Shown here: in pieces, positions 5,492-6,315 of the stretch | How positions within the stretch are numbered: position 1 is the stretch's first letter | Layout: each line of letters opens with the position of its first letter | NCBI GenBank assembly: GCA_938014945.1 | Contig: CALLQH010000174.1 | Coordinates: 1 to 6,315, forward strand | Direction: 5' to 3' | Length of the DNA stretch: 6,315 bases | Source of the DNA: an uncultured bacterium | GTDB taxonomy: Bacteria; Pseudomonadota; Alphaproteobacteria; SP197 | Program-made: the position numbers and the translations under genes | The notes under the pieces: generated by a model | Database searches by the model: none | Told to the model about the DNA's origin: nothing | The model's input: the letters and a program-made list of their open reading frames with translations, nothing else

Positions 5492-6315
5492 ATGGCCGTG
5501 ATCAACCGCATCGCCGAATTCCACGCCGACATGACCGCCTGGCGGCGCGACATCCACGCCCACCCGGAGACCGCCTTCGAGGAGGTGCGCACCGCCGACA
5601 CGGTGGCCGCGCTGCTGGAGGAATTCGGCATGGAGGTCCACCGCGGCCTAGCCACGACCGGGGTGGTGGGCACCCTGAAGGCCGGCACCAGCACGCGCAG
5701 CATCGGTCTGCGCGCCGATCTCGACGCCCTGCACATCCACGAGAAGAACGCCTTCGACCACCGCAGCGTCAACGAAGGCAAGATGCACGCCTGCGGCCAC
5801 GACGGGCACACCACCATGCTGCTGGGCGCGGCGAAGTACCTTGCCGAAACCAGGAACTTCGACGGCACCATCCACTTCATCTTCCAGCCCGCCGAGGAAA
5901 ACGAAGGCGGCGGCCGGGTGATGGTCGAGGAAGGCCTGTTCGAGAAGTTCCCCTGCGATTCGGTCTATGGCATGCACAACGCGCCGGGCATCGATGTGGG
6001 GAAGTTCGCGGTGCGCGAGGGACCGTTCCTGGCCGCCTTCGACATTTTCGAGATCACCGTCACCGGCATCGGCACCCATGCCGCGATGCCTGACCGCGGC
6101 ATCGACCCGATGATCCCCGCGGCCCAGATCGTCACCGCGCTGCAGACCATCCCCTCGCGTTTGGTCTCGCCGCTCTCGTCGGCCGTCGTCTCGGTAACGC
6201 AGATCCACGGCGGCGACACCTGGAACGTCATCCCTGACAGCGTGGTCCTGCGCGGCACCTGCCGCTGGTTCGACAAGACGGTACGCGACCTGCTGGAGCC
6301 ATCGATGCAGCGCCT
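5492..6315 (+). CDS. M20D-family amidohydrolase (HipO / IAA-amino-acid hydrolase-like), C-terminus cut off
   Basis: The first 274 residues of a metal-dependent amidohydrolase of peptidase family M20D, the group of hippurate hydrolase, N-acetyl-diaminopimelate deacetylase and auxin-conjugate hydrolases. These enzymes cleave N-acyl amino acids to the free amino acid and carboxylate. Visible landmarks are WRRDIHAHPE (17-26), RADLDAL (74-80), MHACGHDGHTTM (98-109) with metal ligands Cys101 and His103, FQPAEE (131-136) with catalytic Glu135 and metal-binding Glu136, GMHNAPG (160-166) with His162, and the dimerisation-domain motif GTHAAMPDRGIDP (194-206), followed by IHGGDTWNVIPD. The last metal-ligand His lies beyond the window. 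No signal peptide is seen, so it is probably cytoplasmic. One oddity is that the usual DALP reads DALH (His81). It follows the MFS transporter by 11 nt with its own SD. The M20D call is firm; the exact substrate is unknown. Confidence 0.95.
   Translation, partial: MAVINRIAEFHADMTAWRRDIHAHPETAFEEVRTADTVAALLEEFGMEVHRGLATTGVVGTLKAGTSTRSIGLRADLDALHIHEKNAFDHRSVNEGKMHACGHDGHTTMLLGAAKYLAETRNFDGTIHFIFQPAEENEGGGRVMVEEGLFEKFPCDSVYGMHNAPGIDVGKFAVREGPFLAAFDIFEITVTGIGTHAAMPDRGIDPMIPAAQIVTALQTIPSRLVSPLSSAVVSVTQIHGGDTWNVIPDSVVLRGTCRWFDKTVRDLLEPSMQR

Overview
The window looks like an ordinary stretch of chromosome from a GC-rich proteobacterium, most likely an alphaproteobacterium (possibly a Rhodospirillales-like lineage). 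This rests on the strong G/C bias at third codon positions, the family resemblance of the proteins, and alphaproteobacterial-looking promoter elements (TTGACG, CTATAGT). The lineage is an inference. No RNA gene, insertion sequence, CRISPR array, prophage gene or attachment site is visible. Coding density is very high: the longest non-coding stretch is about 125 bp.

Left part (1-1605, minus strand): a cytochrome bd-type quinol oxidase operon. cydA is complete, with a GTG start and all expected heme and quinol residues, and has the short form typical of cyanide-insensitive oxidases (CIO). It is translationally coupled (TGATG) to cydB, of which only the first 64 codons are in the window. A credible sigma-70-type promoter lies about 50-75 bp upstream of cydA.

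Middle (1655-4163): a SirB1-family gene (transglutaminase-like fold plus TPR) on the minus strand; a small HNH-domain gene on the plus strand, divergent from it; and an MFS_3-type exporter on the minus strand. The HNH and exporter genes converge, and their stop codons overlap within the same four bases. A 9-bp direct repeat with a 20-bp period lies between the SirB1-like and HNH genes.

Right part (4164-6315): a second, unrelated MFS transporter (TetA/MFS_1-like drug:H+ antiporter class) runs divergently from the MFS_3 exporter. The two share a 72-bp region with one palindromic CTATAG core that can serve as a -10 element in both directions. The second transporter is followed 11 nt later by an M20D amidohydrolase, cut off by the window end. 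These two are probably one operon, with the enzyme hydrolysing an N-acyl or amide-linked amino acid and the transporter moving its substrate or product.

I found no convincing new multi-gene system. The observations most worth checking are the shared palindromic -10 between the MFS genes, the MFS-M20D pairing, and the HNH protein lacking the usual Asn.
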